64,000 nucleotides of DNA. It comes from Pictodentalium vernedei. Lineage: Eukaryota; Mollusca; Scaphopoda; Dentaliida; Dentaliidae. Below, piece by piece: positions 34,620 to 44,783 of the stretch. Where the stretch lies: the NCBI GenBank assembly GCA_031216915.1, contig CM062289.1, forward strand, positions 22,542,093 to 22,606,092, read 5' to 3'. Made by a program: the position numbers and the translations under genes. The notes below the pieces were generated by a model. It was not told the origin of the DNA, made no database searches, and was given only the letters and a program-made list of their open reading frames with translations. Each line of letters opens with the position of its first letter. Position 1 is the first letter of the stretch.

Positions 34620-36500
34620 GTCTATCTAGTGTTACAAGAGATTCAGACTGGGGCAAACATTCGGTGGTTGACTCAGAGAGTGCCGCCGCAGTTGCCGGAC
34701 CCGAGTGTGGCTGTTATGACGGTTGCCAGTCAAACAGATTGGGATATATACTGATCCCTACGGATTCGAAGTGCCAGGGTCTTTGGGTTCCGCAGTCTTT
34801 TAACTATCAGTTTAACTTCCGCGGAATAATGTTTTTTAGGCTTGCTTTATGTCATTGCATGAACATTATTCAGAAACGCATGCCCAAATTCCTGTCCTTT
34901 AATTCGACAGTAGTGGCGTATCTCCGGAACCAGGGAGGCACTCTTTCATTTCCGTTATTCAATTTAATGGAAAGAATCCGTCTGTTGGTTATACTACACC
35001 AAGTTCAGTTTTGGTCCGTCATATTCTGGGTCGTCTGATTGTTTTATTGCACTCCCGTTCTCTTACGGGTCGCTTGTTGCTGTCAGAATGGACTCTCAAC
35101 AAACAAGTACTTAATCAGATTTGCTATCTATGGGAGCGCCCAATGATGTTTTATTTATGACACAGCTTGCTAATCAATTGCAGACGTATGTGTTGGCTTG
35201 TCCAGATCTCTGAGCTAATACTGTTAACGCTCTATTGATCTATAGGACGGAATGATAGGATACGCGTATCCTCCGGCGCTGTTGTTTTAGTAGGTATTGC
35301 TAAGATAAACAACCACAATACATTTCTGTTGATAGCATCTCTATCTTCACAGAGATCATGAGTAATTTACTCTCTTGTCTACTGTGGATCTTAACGTGAA
35401 ATCTTCCTCTATGTGAGGATCTTTTTTCACTGGGTAAATCGTGCCATCTTTATCACAACCAGCAAGGTCGCAACCTTCATGTATTCCGTTGTGTGGTCCA
35501 TATTGCATTGTAAGCACTGTACTGGACGAGCTTTGGACGCGATTTCTTACTATAGGAGATCCTCTTCTTCGCTATTCTATGCGACTAAAGTGGAGGCTCT
35601 TCCGTCGTGGTGTAGGGATCATTATGTTCATATGGTTGATCCCTCCATACTACTCATTGCTATTTTTTAGTATACTTGTTTCACAAGATCTACTGCAGCC
35701 TGTTGTTATTTAGGTTATAGGTTTATGTTACCTCATACCTATGCACTCTACGATAGTTTACATTTGAGTCTTTTGTCTCTTTATCTAAGTCAGTTAGTAA
35801 CTTTTTGATAAATAGACTTAGAATCTTTAGATTAAATTCCTATACGGATTTTAACTTCGGTTCTTATTTAGCTAAGTAATCATTTGAGCTTCTGGAAACA
35901 GTAGTTTTCAAATTCTGACCTTTTAGACAGTAATCCTGTTGGTTTCTCTTTTACTGTAGAGTCAGTGAGTTTCATGCACTATCGATGGATGATTTTCACT
36001 TTCATAGTTTCGGAATCAATACTTCCGTTACTATTTAGGTTGGATTGTTGCATAAGAGTTAGGCTCCTATTATCCGGAACCTATTATTTTAAGGTCCTTC
36101 CGTCTTCGTATGGGCATAGGCCTTTACTCTTTCCGGGTACAGTTTATGTATTTATAAACAGATTTCTGTTTATTACAAGGGCGTAAGCTTCTTCTGTCTT
36201 TGATGTCTAGTAGAAGGACGTTACGCTCCATTTTATTGTTAATGGATTCTATTAACTAGCGTACTGCTTATGGTATATCATTGACTTAGCAGTTGTGCTT
36301 AAGATTTCGGCTCATGAAGTAAGAGTTCTTCTACTTCTTGGGCTTACATTAATAGTGTTGCTATTATAGATTTTTGAAGGCTGCTCATTGCGCTCAGCCA
36401 TCCATTCATGAATTTTATCTCAGAAATATCGAGTCCATTTCTGGAGGCCTCTATTGTTAGGTCTATTCTCTACTGCTCAGAATGTCATTCACTTAACAGT
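34620..36500 (+). pseudogene. RNase H, MT-like and recombinase remnants, DIRS B
   Basis: Parallels copy 1. The joint of gag to the RNase H area is at about 34,620 (tgttacaagagattcagact). The alternative frame reads DSDWGKHSVVDSES... and the RNase H frame keeps STVVAYLRNQGG near 34,905. The recombinase part (35,440-36,500) is recognisable at nucleotide level but full of stops. Confidence 0.75.
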
Positions 36501-37079
36501 TGCTACTATAGCTAGGTAGGCTGTCTGTTTCGGCAGTGTCTCCGTTCGGCTGCCCTCTTCGCTCTGGGCTATTTGACCCAGGGCAAGAAAAAGGGGGAGG
36601 GGGAGGGTGTTCCCTTGGGTCACCTGTTTTTTACTATGAAAACAAGGGGATACCTCCTCCGGAGTTAGTAATTCTGAGCTGTTATTGGGATGGTTGTTTA
36701 GTGAGAAGTTTAAGTTATAAAATTCATTCAAGTCTTAGTTTTTAAAGTATAGCTTTTGAATATTGCATATGTCAACGGACATGATTATGCAATTCTCACA
36801 CACTTTTAGGAGTATAAGAGTCTCTATTCTCTAGACTTACTTTATTATTGGCTTACTTTAAAAATTATTAGTATAAGGATTATTGGATATTAATAGAGTA
36901 CATGGATGTATGAAGCTCAATTTTTGGAAGGTGTTGTATCTTTCTAATTTATCATAAATAAGAAAGATACATGTAAGGCCTATTACTTCTTTCCCCTACA
37001 GGGGATGACTCTATTTTATTTTATTGAGCGTATTCCATTTTGCTCTATGTCCTTGGCCCTCCAGCCTTTTTACTATTCA

Positions 37080-37468
37080 GCTATGTCTGGGTCATTGGTA
37101 CAGTATAAAAATGTTAAAAAATTTATAGTAATTTATATATTTTTTATACTTACCAATGACCCAGACGGGGATGGCCCTCCCAGGAGTTGGGAACTCTTGC
37201 CTCCCCGCTGAGTACATAGCGCTTACCAGGCACTGGTTATTAGAATGATAAATGGCGCCAATTTCGGAACGTCCTTGACACTGCGCATGCGCAGTAGGGG
37301 CGATGTGTGGAGGGCCTTTCAGGACATGTTTTCTTTAGTTTTAGATGCAAATTTTGGGGATTGGGGGGCAAAATTTGTGTTTGGCCCTATATTTTAAGAG
37401 TTAGCACCAGCTATGTCTGGGTCATTGGTAAGTATAAAAAATATATAAATTACTATAAATTTTTTAAC
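37080..37468 (+). repeat. Internal complementary region and right repeat of DIRS B
   Basis: 37,080-37,165 holds the joined-ends complement (tgggtcattggtacagtat... then ...tatacttaccaatgacccag). 37,240-37,440 is the right inverted repeat with tgcgcatgcgca at about 37,284. The final ttttttaac abuts the left end of DIRS C. Confidence 0.85.
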
Positions 37469-37672
37469 TTTTATACTGTACCAATGACCCAGACTTAGCT
37501 GGTGCTAATTCTAACAAAACCAGGGCCAAACACAAATTTTGCCCCCCAATCCCCAAACTTTGCATCCAAAACAAAAAGAAATCATGTCCTAAAGGACCTC
37601 CATACTACGCCTCTACTGCGCATGCGCAGTGACACAGACGTCCCGAAATTGGCGCCAATTCTCATTCTCTGT
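37469..37672 (+). repeat. Left inverted terminal repeat of DIRS C
   Basis: Inverted copy of 44,373-44,565, apart from the extreme ends, which differ (left ttttatactgtacc, right ggtaagtataaaa...). This difference between the two ends is what the internal complementary region encodes as a junction. It includes the block gccccccaatccccaaac. Confidence 0.9.
37617..37660. promoter_or_regulatory. NRF1-like and E2F-like palindromes in DIRS terminal repeat
   Basis: tgcgcatgcgca at 37,617-37,628 is a perfect match to the NRF1 palindromic consensus. aattggcgccaatt at 37,647-37,660 is a GGCGCC-centred palindrome of E2F-site type. The first is kept in both terminal repeats of every DIRS copy here, even those with dead coding frames. 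Role as a promoter element is inferred. Because the repeat is inverted, the right end carries the same sites facing inward. Confidence 0.5.
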
Positions 37673-38554
37673 TTGGCCCTTCATCAGTCAACATCTCACT
37701 GATCTTTGTGCTTGTAAATCTCAGTTTAAAGGATGCCAGACACGTAATTTTTGGAGAAAATGTGATTCTAAGGAGGATAGAAGGAGGAGAGGAAAAAGAA
37801 GTGACGAAAAATAATCAGGGCTGTACTTAAAATTTTTTGATGAAATTATGTTAAGTTGCCTATTTTCGAGGCATGGGCCTCTTGTTGTCATTCTTGCTAA
37901 ATGTTGCACTGCTTATTCAGTGTTTCCTCTCCCCTAGCCTTCTAAAGTCCCCCCTTGCAATTCTCCCATGCTTTTGGCATATTTTTGAGAATTTTCATTT
38001 CTAAAATTTCCTGGGAGAGTTGCTTGGTTACAGAATGTTTTCTGTTATTTTCCCCATAGTTACGTTTTCACCCATGGGTGTATAACGTTTGTGTTCTGCA
38101 TCTTCCATCTGATGTTCTGCAGATTCTCCCCTGGGAGTCTCTGTTTTGCATCAGATAGAGTGTAATTTGATGACTGATTCCGGGCCAGTTTTTTCAGTGC
38201 CTGGAGTCATGTTTTCTGGTGTTTTTACACTGTTTGTTTACATTGGCAACAGCCTTTTTTGAGGGGGGCTGTTTGCCTTTGCTGTAGTTTATCTCACTAT
38301 AAGATACATTTATATTATCCGTAAGTGTCTCATTAATTATTTAATATAAATTTAAAATTTTTGACCACACTTTGCCATCGGATCCATCGGGGCTCAACGT
38401 TACTTTTCAGCAACTTGGGCTTTGCTGAAAAAATATTTTTTCAAAATTATTTTGATTTGCAATTGTTTTTTCATTTATTAATGGATCATGTTATTATGTA
38501 TCTTTGTGTCAGGGGTTTTTGCGAGTAACTAGGACTTATTGTTGTTCTTTCACA

Positions 38555-40657
38555 ATGAAGGGACATTGTTCAAATTGTAATAGGAAGAAATCTTCCTCTG
38601 ACTTTCATGATCATTGTATTAATTGTAGTCAGTGTTCTGGCATTAATCCCTGTGCTATATGTGAATATTGGGATGAGAAACATTGGAAACGTGTGTCACG
38701 ATATGTTGTTTCTGGAGAAAGGGCGATGCCGGCTCTTTCTCCGCAAAGTCACTCTACTCTCTCAGTTTCTATTTCAGAGGAACCAGAACAGGGTGATGTT
38801 TCCATGTTATCTTCTACAAGTGTGCGTCCGTCGTCACAAATGAATTCAGAGCTAGTGGCAAAAGTGCTCATGGAGATTAGACAAATGTCGTCTGCTAGCT
38901 CGCCCGGTGTAGCGTCCATTCACCGAATGGTTCGGCAGCCGGGTTCGTCCGATGCGGTCCAAGAGGAAGTTTTGGGTGATGCGAGCACTATAAACATAAT
39001 AGATGCACACCCAGTGACGGCGGATAGTAAGCGAGAACGGAGGAAGCCTTTGAGTCCGGTTCCTAGCTCGTCCAGGTCCAGCCGGGCCGCGAGCGAGAGA
39101 GGCCCCTCTCTCGTACAACAACATCTGGGACCAGATGTTGTGGTACAAAATGTGTCTTTAGCGGAGCATACGTCCGTCGCTCGGGACGCTCCGTTGTATA
39201 AGCAGTCCGCAGAGACTGTTAAGGCTTCCTCTTCTCGTCATCGCACACGACCGCACCTTGGCTGCGTGACCGCCGATATATTACCAGCTTCGCCGATGAA
39301 GGATTCTTCGGCGACCAGGTCACACCATCCGGCAGCCAGGGATTCGAGACCGATGGACTCCGGACGTTCGCATAGGAAAAGTATGCGGGAGCCATCTGAT
39401 GCGGAGCTGCCCTCGGCGAAGCAGCGAAAGACTGCGCCTCCGCAGGTCTCGACGCCGGACATTCTTGTGCAGATAGCACAGCTTATCGCAGCATCCCAGC
39501 AGCCGACAGAAACGGTGTCGGATCGAGAATTATCCGACGGCGCTGGGTCGGTACGCTCCGCCGAAGCATCAGGGGCGGACGACCGGGAACATCATGAGGT
39601 CAGACCGGATGGTGAAAGGGATACGGATGACTTGGAGCTATCCCTTTCGGAACAACATAAAGCTGCCGTGGACTTCATTCGGCACTTTCTCCCTCAAGTT
39701 GTTCCGTCGGGCCAGACTGCTGCGCTTCCGGACAAGAGAATTATAGCGTCATTGGACTCTGAATTTTTTTAGCGGTTCAGGGACATCGCTCCCGAGTTTC
39801 CGTCGCAGTCCAATAATGTTGCAAGAACATTTGAACTATTGAACGACGCTATATTTAAACTTGCTTCCAGGACGGGGAAAGCAGGTTTCTTGTCCGCTAA
39901 TACTCTCAACCTGCCTTTCATTAATGCAAGGAATAAATTCGATACGGCAGGACAGGGTATACCGAGAGTTCCTCTGCGTATGGACGACGAGGCGGAAGAC
40001 TTAGAGCTATCATTACCGTCGTCAGCTTCTATTCCAACCGCGGTGTTGGAAACAGCTATTGCGTCTAACAGAGCCAATTTAGATGCCTTATCTTACGCAG
40101 ATCACCTTACTAAGGCGTTATCACTGCGCCTTCAGGGGAAAGAGTTTCAGGATATACAATCCTCTTTAAGACTTCTTTCAAGGGCAGTAGCTTATTCCAC
40201 ATGTAACTCCGCCCTTTCAGTGGCAAATCTGGAGTTGGTTAGACGTGACGCAGCCCTAGCTACATCCACACTAGTGGATTCTAAGGTGAAGAACTCTCTT
40301 AGAGTCGCTTCGGTCTCAGGAGAACTTCTCTTTGACGGCAAGCTTTCTGCTATTTATGATAAAATTACAAAGAAAGCTAAGGATTCTCTGTTGTTCAAAT
40401 CTGCTCCTAAGAAGTCGGATACAGCAGACACGAATAAGACAGGCACTTCTGGGTCTAATGCGCCCAATAGAGGTTCCTATAGAGGTTCCGGTGCGTCCTC
40501 TTGGTCTTATTCGAGAGACCGTCAGGATAGCGACTCTCATTCGGGACGTCCTTCAGGCCGGGACAATCGGTTGGACGCCCCGAGGTCGACGGGGCGAGGT
40601 GCGTGCCGTGGAAGACGTGGTTTCTCCTACCGCAGGCCTCGCAGGTCCAGGAAGTGA
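38555..40657 (+). pseudogene. gag: DIRS C Gag, one in-frame stop
   Basis: The start at 38,555 (cacaatgaag) is the ATG conserved with D; an upstream in-frame ATG at 38,504 is not conserved. The N-terminus has four Cys/His clusters (CSNC, HDHC, CSQC, CAIC), likely a zinc-binding fold. A long Ser/Arg/Pro-rich, low-complexity middle follows (residues about 60-330). The helical C-terminal domain includes ELVRRDAALATSTLV and RVASVSGELLFDGKLS, ending in a Gly/Arg-rich tail rich in RG/RR (nucleic-acid binding). The frame is interrupted by TAG at 39,770-39,772 where D has a Glu codon (GAG to TAG). Role in DIRS: particle or RNP protein that binds element RNA. Confidence 0.88.
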
Positions 40658-42647
40658 TGGCTTAAACCTCTATCGGGTTCCGGTTGGCAGAAGGTTGTCG
40701 AGCTTTTCACAAGAATGGGCGTCGATTACGGACGACCCTTGGGTGAGAGGAGTGACTTCGGAAGGTCTAAAGATATCCTTGAAACGAAAGCCTCCATTAA
40801 CTCGAAGTCCAAAGTGGACTCATCTTCCGTCAAATCCACAGAAAAGAGACACTCTGTTATCAGAGCTGCAGTCTCTTTTAATGAAGAATGCGGTAGAGGT
40901 CGTAGAAAACCAGGAATCTCCGGGATTCTACAGCCATCTGTTTCTGGTTCCGAAACCAGACGGCTCGTTCCGTCCAGTCATAGATTTGAGCTGGATAAAC
41001 AAGCTGATCGTCGCTCCGAAGTTTTATATGGAGACGATTCGATCGGTCAGAGCGAGTATTCGGGTGAACGATTATGCAACGAGCATAGATCTCAAAGATG
41101 CGTAATTTCACGTCATGGTACATCCGACATTCCGAAAGTATCTACGCTTCGCAGTCCTAGGAGTGGTGTATCAATTCCGGGCGATGTGCTTCGGATTGAA
41201 TCTAGCACCCTGGGCTTTCACTCGGGTAATGAACTCGGTAATGATCTACTTCCGAGCTCATTCGTCTGCGGTAACGTCGGCCTACCTGGACGACATTCTT
41301 CAGAGGTACGGCAACGAGTTAACGCTTCAGAACGATGTTCAGAATCTTCTTCTATTGCTCCGACGTCTCGGTTTTATAGTAAACGAGGAGAAGTCGGATC
41401 TGGTGCCGTCCAAGTCATTCACTCATCTGGGAATGAGCTTCGAGACGCACAACAATCTCGTTCGTCTGCCGTTAACCAGAGCGAAATTAGTCAGTTGTTA
41501 CGCTCGCTATTGTCTGCACGCAGACAAAGTCACGGCAAGAGAATTTATGAGACTGATAGGTCTGTGCGGAGCCGCCGCGGATCTCATTCTGATGGGGCGG
41601 TTACGCACACGTCCTCTTCAAATTTTCTTGACTCAGAATTGGAGTGTGAAAATTCATTCGCTCGATGTAGACGTTCTCTTGTCAGATCAAGTGAAACAAG
41701 AGATTCAGACTTGGGCAAACATTCAGTGGTTAACTCAGGGAGTTCCGCTGCAGTTGCCGGATCCGAGTTTTACCGTTATGACGGATGCCAGTCAAACAGG
41801 TTGGGGTGCATCATTAATCCCAACGGATTCGAGATGCCAGGGTCTTTGGGATCCGCAATTCCTGTGCAAGCACATAAACATCAAGGAAATGATGTCAATT
41901 TGGCTTGCGTTACGTCACTGGATGGACATTATTCACGATGCTCATGTCCAAATCCTATCCGACAATACGACAGTAGTGGCGTATATACGGAATCAGGGAG
42001 GCACTCATTCAGTTCCGTTGTTCAATCTAACGGAAAGAATCCTTCTGTTTGCGCTAGAACATCACGTTCTTCTTTCGGTCCGTCACATACCGGGTCGTCT
42101 GAATGTGCTAGCAGACTCCATTTCACGAAAGGGTCGCTTGTTGCCGTCGGAGTGGACTCTCAACAAACAAGTATTCAATCAGATTTGCTACCAATGGGAA
42201 CGGCCAATGATAGACTTATTTGCGACACATCTCAACAATCAGTTGCAGACCTATGTGTCTCCGTGTCCGGATCCAAGAGCATTTGCAGTAGACGCTCTGT
42301 CGATCCCTTGGGACGGAATGATAGGATATGCGTATCCTCCAGCGCCGTTAATTCAACAAGTATTGCTAAAGATAAAACAATCTCAATGCAAGATTCTGTT
42401 GGTAGCATCTCTGTCGCCACAGAGACCGTGGATAAATCTACTCAGGTGTCTGTTGTGGGACCTACCGCGGAAGCTTCCTCCACGGGAGGATCTTCTTTCA
42501 CAGGGGAAATCGCGCCAACACCATCACAACCTGCAAGGTCTCAACCTTCACGTTTTTCCGTTGTGCGGTCCTTCTTGCATGGCAAGCACTTTACAGGACG
42601 AGCAGTGGACGCGATTTCTAACTGTAGGAGGACCTCCTCTTCGCTAA
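40332..42647 (+). pseudogene. pol: DIRS C reverse transcriptase, RNase H and methyltransferase-like ORF
   Basis: This is a different frame from gag, overlapping its end by up to 326 bp. Recognisable RT sequence starts near 40,690 (WASITDDPWVRGV). RT motifs: FLVPKPDGSFRPVIDLS, the IDLKDA block (broken here by TAA at 41,103-41,105 where D has Tyr), NLAPWAFTRVMN, and catalytic YLDD at 41,283-41,294. RNase H: MTDASQTGWGASL, an IKEMMSIWLALRHW block, ILSDNTTVVAYIRNQGG, VRHIPGRLNVLADS. A Dam-methyltransferase-like region typical of DIRS follows: DLFA at 42,213 and YPPAPLI at 42,333. Only one nonsense codon separates this frame from being open. How it is translated relative to gag is not visible. Confidence 0.9.
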
Positions 42648-43603
42648 ACTATGCGGCTAAGTGGAAGGTTTTTCGTCGTTGGTGTAGGGATCATTCTGTA
42701 GATATATTCGATCCCTCTATACCAGACATTGCAAACTTTCTAGTATACTTGTTTGACGAAATCAAACTGCAGCCTGTTACTATAAAGGGTTATAGATCTA
42801 TGTTATCTGATACCTATGCACATCATGATAGTTTACAAATTGGATCTAATGTCTCTTTATCTAAGTTGGTTAGAAACTTTTCGATAAATAGACCCAGAAC
42901 TCTTACATTAATTCCTAAGTGGAATTTAGCTTGGGTTCTTCTTAAATTGAAGGAAAAGCCATTTGAACCTCTTGGGACAGTAGATTTCAAATTCTTATCT
43001 TATAAGACAGCTTTTCTCTTAGCTTTCTCTTCTGCTAGAAGAGTCAGTGAGCTTCATGCACTATCGGTGGATGATTCTCATTATCGTAGTGTTGGGAACA
43101 CTATCACCTTCACTACTAATGTGGGTTTTTTAGCTAAGAATCAGGCTCCTAATAAATACCCGGAACCTATTGTTATTAAGGCTCTTCCGTCTTCAGACGG
43201 GCGTGGGCCTTTACTCTGTCCTGTTAGAGCATTACGTATCTATAAACAGAGATCTCAGTTTATCAGAAAGGGACGGAAACGTTTCTTTCTGTCTTTGATG
43301 CCTAATAGAAAGGACATTTCAGTCCATTCTATTGCTAGATGGATTCAATTAACTATCCGTACTGCTTATGAAGATTTATCTTCTTCTCAGCAGTCTGTGC
43401 TTAAGATTTCTGCTCATGAAGTAAGAGCTCTTTCTACTTCCTGGGCTTATGCTAATAGTGTTGCTATTACAGATTTAATGAAGGCTGCTTATTGGTCTCA
43501 GCCATCCACTTTTACGAATTTTTATCTCAGAAATATTGAGTCCATTTCTGGAGACCTGCATTGTTTAGGTCCGTTATCTGTTGCTCAGAATGTCGTCCAC
43601 TAA
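40715..43603 (+). CDS. DIRS C tyrosine recombinase ORF with long overlapping N-terminal frame
   Basis: This 962-codon frame is uninterrupted. Codons about 1-590 overlie RT/RNase H in another frame and read as a Ser/Arg/Asn-rich sequence without known domains. The recombinase occupies about 42,530-43,603. It has an N-terminal SAM-like segment (KWKVFRRWCRDH, PVTIKGYRSMLSD), then catalytic Arg in SARRVSELHAL (Arg at 43,040), H-E-V-R (43,415-43,426), and nucleophile Tyr in NFYLRNI (43,523-43,525). This is the R..HxxR..Y set of tyrosine recombinases, which integrate DIRS circles without target duplication. The start codon actually used is unknown. All catalytic residues are present. Confidence 0.9.
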   Translation: MGVDYGRPLGERSDFGRSKDILETKASINSKSKVDSSSVKSTEKRHSVIRAAVSFNEECGRGRRKPGISGILQPSVSGSETRRLVPSSHRFELDKQADRRSEVLYGDDSIGQSEYSGERLCNEHRSQRCVISRHGTSDIPKVSTLRSPRSGVSIPGDVLRIESSTLGFHSGNELGNDLLPSSFVCGNVGLPGRHSSEVRQRVNASERCSESSSIAPTSRFYSKRGEVGSGAVQVIHSSGNELRDAQQSRSSAVNQSEISQLLRSLLSARRQSHGKRIYETDRSVRSRRGSHSDGAVTHTSSSNFLDSELECENSFARCRRSLVRSSETRDSDLGKHSVVNSGSSAAVAGSEFYRYDGCQSNRLGCIINPNGFEMPGSLGSAIPVQAHKHQGNDVNLACVTSLDGHYSRCSCPNPIRQYDSSGVYTESGRHSFSSVVQSNGKNPSVCARTSRSSFGPSHTGSSECASRLHFTKGSLVAVGVDSQQTSIQSDLLPMGTANDRLICDTSQQSVADLCVSVSGSKSICSRRSVDPLGRNDRICVSSSAVNSTSIAKDKTISMQDSVGSISVATETVDKSTQVSVVGPTAEASSTGGSSFTGEIAPTPSQPARSQPSRFSVVRSFLHGKHFTGRAVDAISNCRRTSSSLNYAAKWKVFRRWCRDHSVDIFDPSIPDIANFLVYLFDEIKLQPVTIKGYRSMLSDTYAHHDSLQIGSNVSLSKLVRNFSINRPRTLTLIPKWNLAWVLLKLKEKPFEPLGTVDFKFLSYKTAFLLAFSSARRVSELHALSVDDSHYRSVGNTITFTTNVGFLAKNQAPNKYPEPIVIKALPSSDGRGPLLCPVRALRIYKQRSQFIRKGRKRFFLSLMPNRKDISVHSIARWIQLTIRTAYEDLSSSQQSVLKISAHEVRALSTSWAYANSVAITDLMKAAYWSQPSTFTNFYLRNIESISGDLHCLGPLSVAQNVVH

Positions 43604-43605
43604 TC

Positions 43606-44205
43606 AGTTGCAACTATAGTTATGCAGGCTTTCTGTTCCGGCAGTGACTCCGTCCGGCTGCCCTCTTCGCTCTGGGCTATTTGACCCAGGGCAAGGGGGC
43701 GGGGGGGGGGGGGGGGGGTTGTTCCCTTAGGTCACCTGCTTTATAGTGAAAAGCAAGGGAGTGCCTCCTCCAAGTCAGTATTTCTGAGTCGCTTCCGGGA
43801 TTGTTTTAAAGTGTAATATTAATGTTAAAATTCATTCATGTCTTATTTTTAAAGTGTAGCTCGGTGTGAAGCATTTGTTTATGTCAAGTGTCAAACGGGC
43901 TTTAATATACAATACTCGGACACTTTTAAATGACTATAAAGAGTCTCAATTCTCTGGACTACTTTATTTATTGGCTTGCTTTAAAAATAATTAGTATAAG
44001 GGTTATACTGGGTGTTAATAGAGAACATGAATGTTATTGTGCTCAATTATTAAGGGTAGTGTATCTTTCTAATTTAATATTAAATAAGAAAGATACATGT
44101 AAAGCCTAATACTCCTTTTCTCCTTAAGGGGTTACCTCTTTACTATATAGTTGAGCTTATTGGATTTTCCTCTATGTCCTAGGCCCTCCAGCCTGTTTAC
44201 TATTC
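43606..44205 (+). other. 3' untranslated part of DIRS C
   Basis: A hairpin at 43,669-43,692 (gctctgggctatttgacccagggc; arms ctgggc/cccag) is followed at 43,696-43,718 by ggggg-c-G18. The rest is AT-rich and conserved with D, for example aataagaaagatacatgtaa at about 44,082. No coding sequence. Confidence 0.7.
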
Positions 44206-44565
44206 AGCTAAGTCTGGGTCATTGGTACAGTATAAAAATGTTAAAAAATTTATAGTAATTTATATATTTTTTATACTTACCAATGACCCAGACGGGGATG
44301 GCCCTCCCTGGAGTTGGGAACTCTTGCCTCCCCGCTGAGTACATAGCGCTGACCAGGCACTGCCAGTAAGACTGAGAATTGGCGCCAATTTCGGGACGTC
44401 TGCGTCACTGCGCATGCGCAGTAGAGGCGTAGTATGGAGGTCCTTTAGGACATGATTTCTTTTTGTTTTGGATGCAAATTTTGGGGATTGGGGGGCAAAA
44501 TTTGTGTTTGGCCCTGGTTTTGTTAGAATTAGCACCAGCTAAGTCTGGGTCATTGGTAAGTATAA
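44206..44565 (+). repeat. Internal complementary region and right inverted repeat of DIRS C
   Basis: 44,206-44,292 is complementary to the left end (ctgggtcattggtacagtat) followed directly by complement of the right end (ttaaaaaatttatagtaatt, then tatacttaccaatgaccc). It therefore spells a circle junction. The right repeat at 44,373-44,565 mirrors the left end and contains tgcgcatgcgca near 44,409. This is the hallmark used in DIRS1 replication models to close a circular DNA. Confidence 0.9.
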
Positions 44566-44599
44566 AAATATATAAATTACTAGAAATTTTTTAACTTTT

Positions 44600-44783
44600 C
44601 TCATTTTTTGTCTCAAAAACATAGGTTATGACCCCTTGTTGGAACGAGCTCGACAAGCTCGTGCCAACGAGGGGTCATAACCTATGTTTTTGAGACAAAA
44701 AATAAAAAAATAATGAAAATTAATTGGCGATTTTTTAGAATAACGCTGGCCGGTTTTGGCAATTTCATTAGGAAAAGGGTTAA
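44600..44783. mobile_element. TTAA-type MITE, right part, split by DIRS B+C
   Basis: Begins in the T-rich run at the palindrome (tcattttttgtctcaaaaac) and ends aaaagggttaa. This matches the remainder of the MITE begun at 30,531. The central palindrome keeps ggaacgagctc / aagctcgtgcc. Together with 30,531-30,597 it would give an element close in size to the 250 bp complete copy. Confidence 0.85.

Larger units (their letters stand above)
30598..37468 (+). mobile_element. DIRS B, degenerate RT-less DIRS element (B-type copy 2)
   Basis: Left end ttttatactgtacc at 30,598; right end ttttttaac at 37,460-37,468. It has the inverted repeats, the NRF1-like palindrome at both ends and an internal complementary region. 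Contents: decayed gag start (31,680-31,930), tandem gag units (31,932 and 33,100), gag C-terminal part fused directly to RNase H at about 34,630, MT-like region, recombinase remnant (35,440-36,500), hairpin and G-rich tract (36,560-36,610). All coding frames are broken. It shares its RT deletion and gag duplication with 22,850-28,523. Confidence 0.88.
37469..44595 (+). mobile_element. DIRS C, near-complete DIRS element
   Basis: A 7.1 kb element running from ttttatactgtacc (37,469) to ttttttaac (44,595), followed by tttt. In order: left inverted repeat; 5' leader; gag (38,555-40,657, one nonsense codon); RT/RNase H/MT frame (open from 40,332 to 42,647, one nonsense codon); tyrosine recombinase frame (to 43,603, intact); 3' hairpin plus G tract; internal complementary region; right inverted repeat. 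This is the DIRS1-type plan: no LTRs, no integrase or protease. It abuts DIRS B with no spacer and lies in the START-gene intron in sense orientation. Confidence 0.93.

Noticed and set aside
37469-44595. LTR retrotransposon or retrovirus-like element
   Set aside because: No direct terminal repeats, primer-binding site, protease or integrase. The inverted ends, internal complementary region and tyrosine recombinase identify DIRS.
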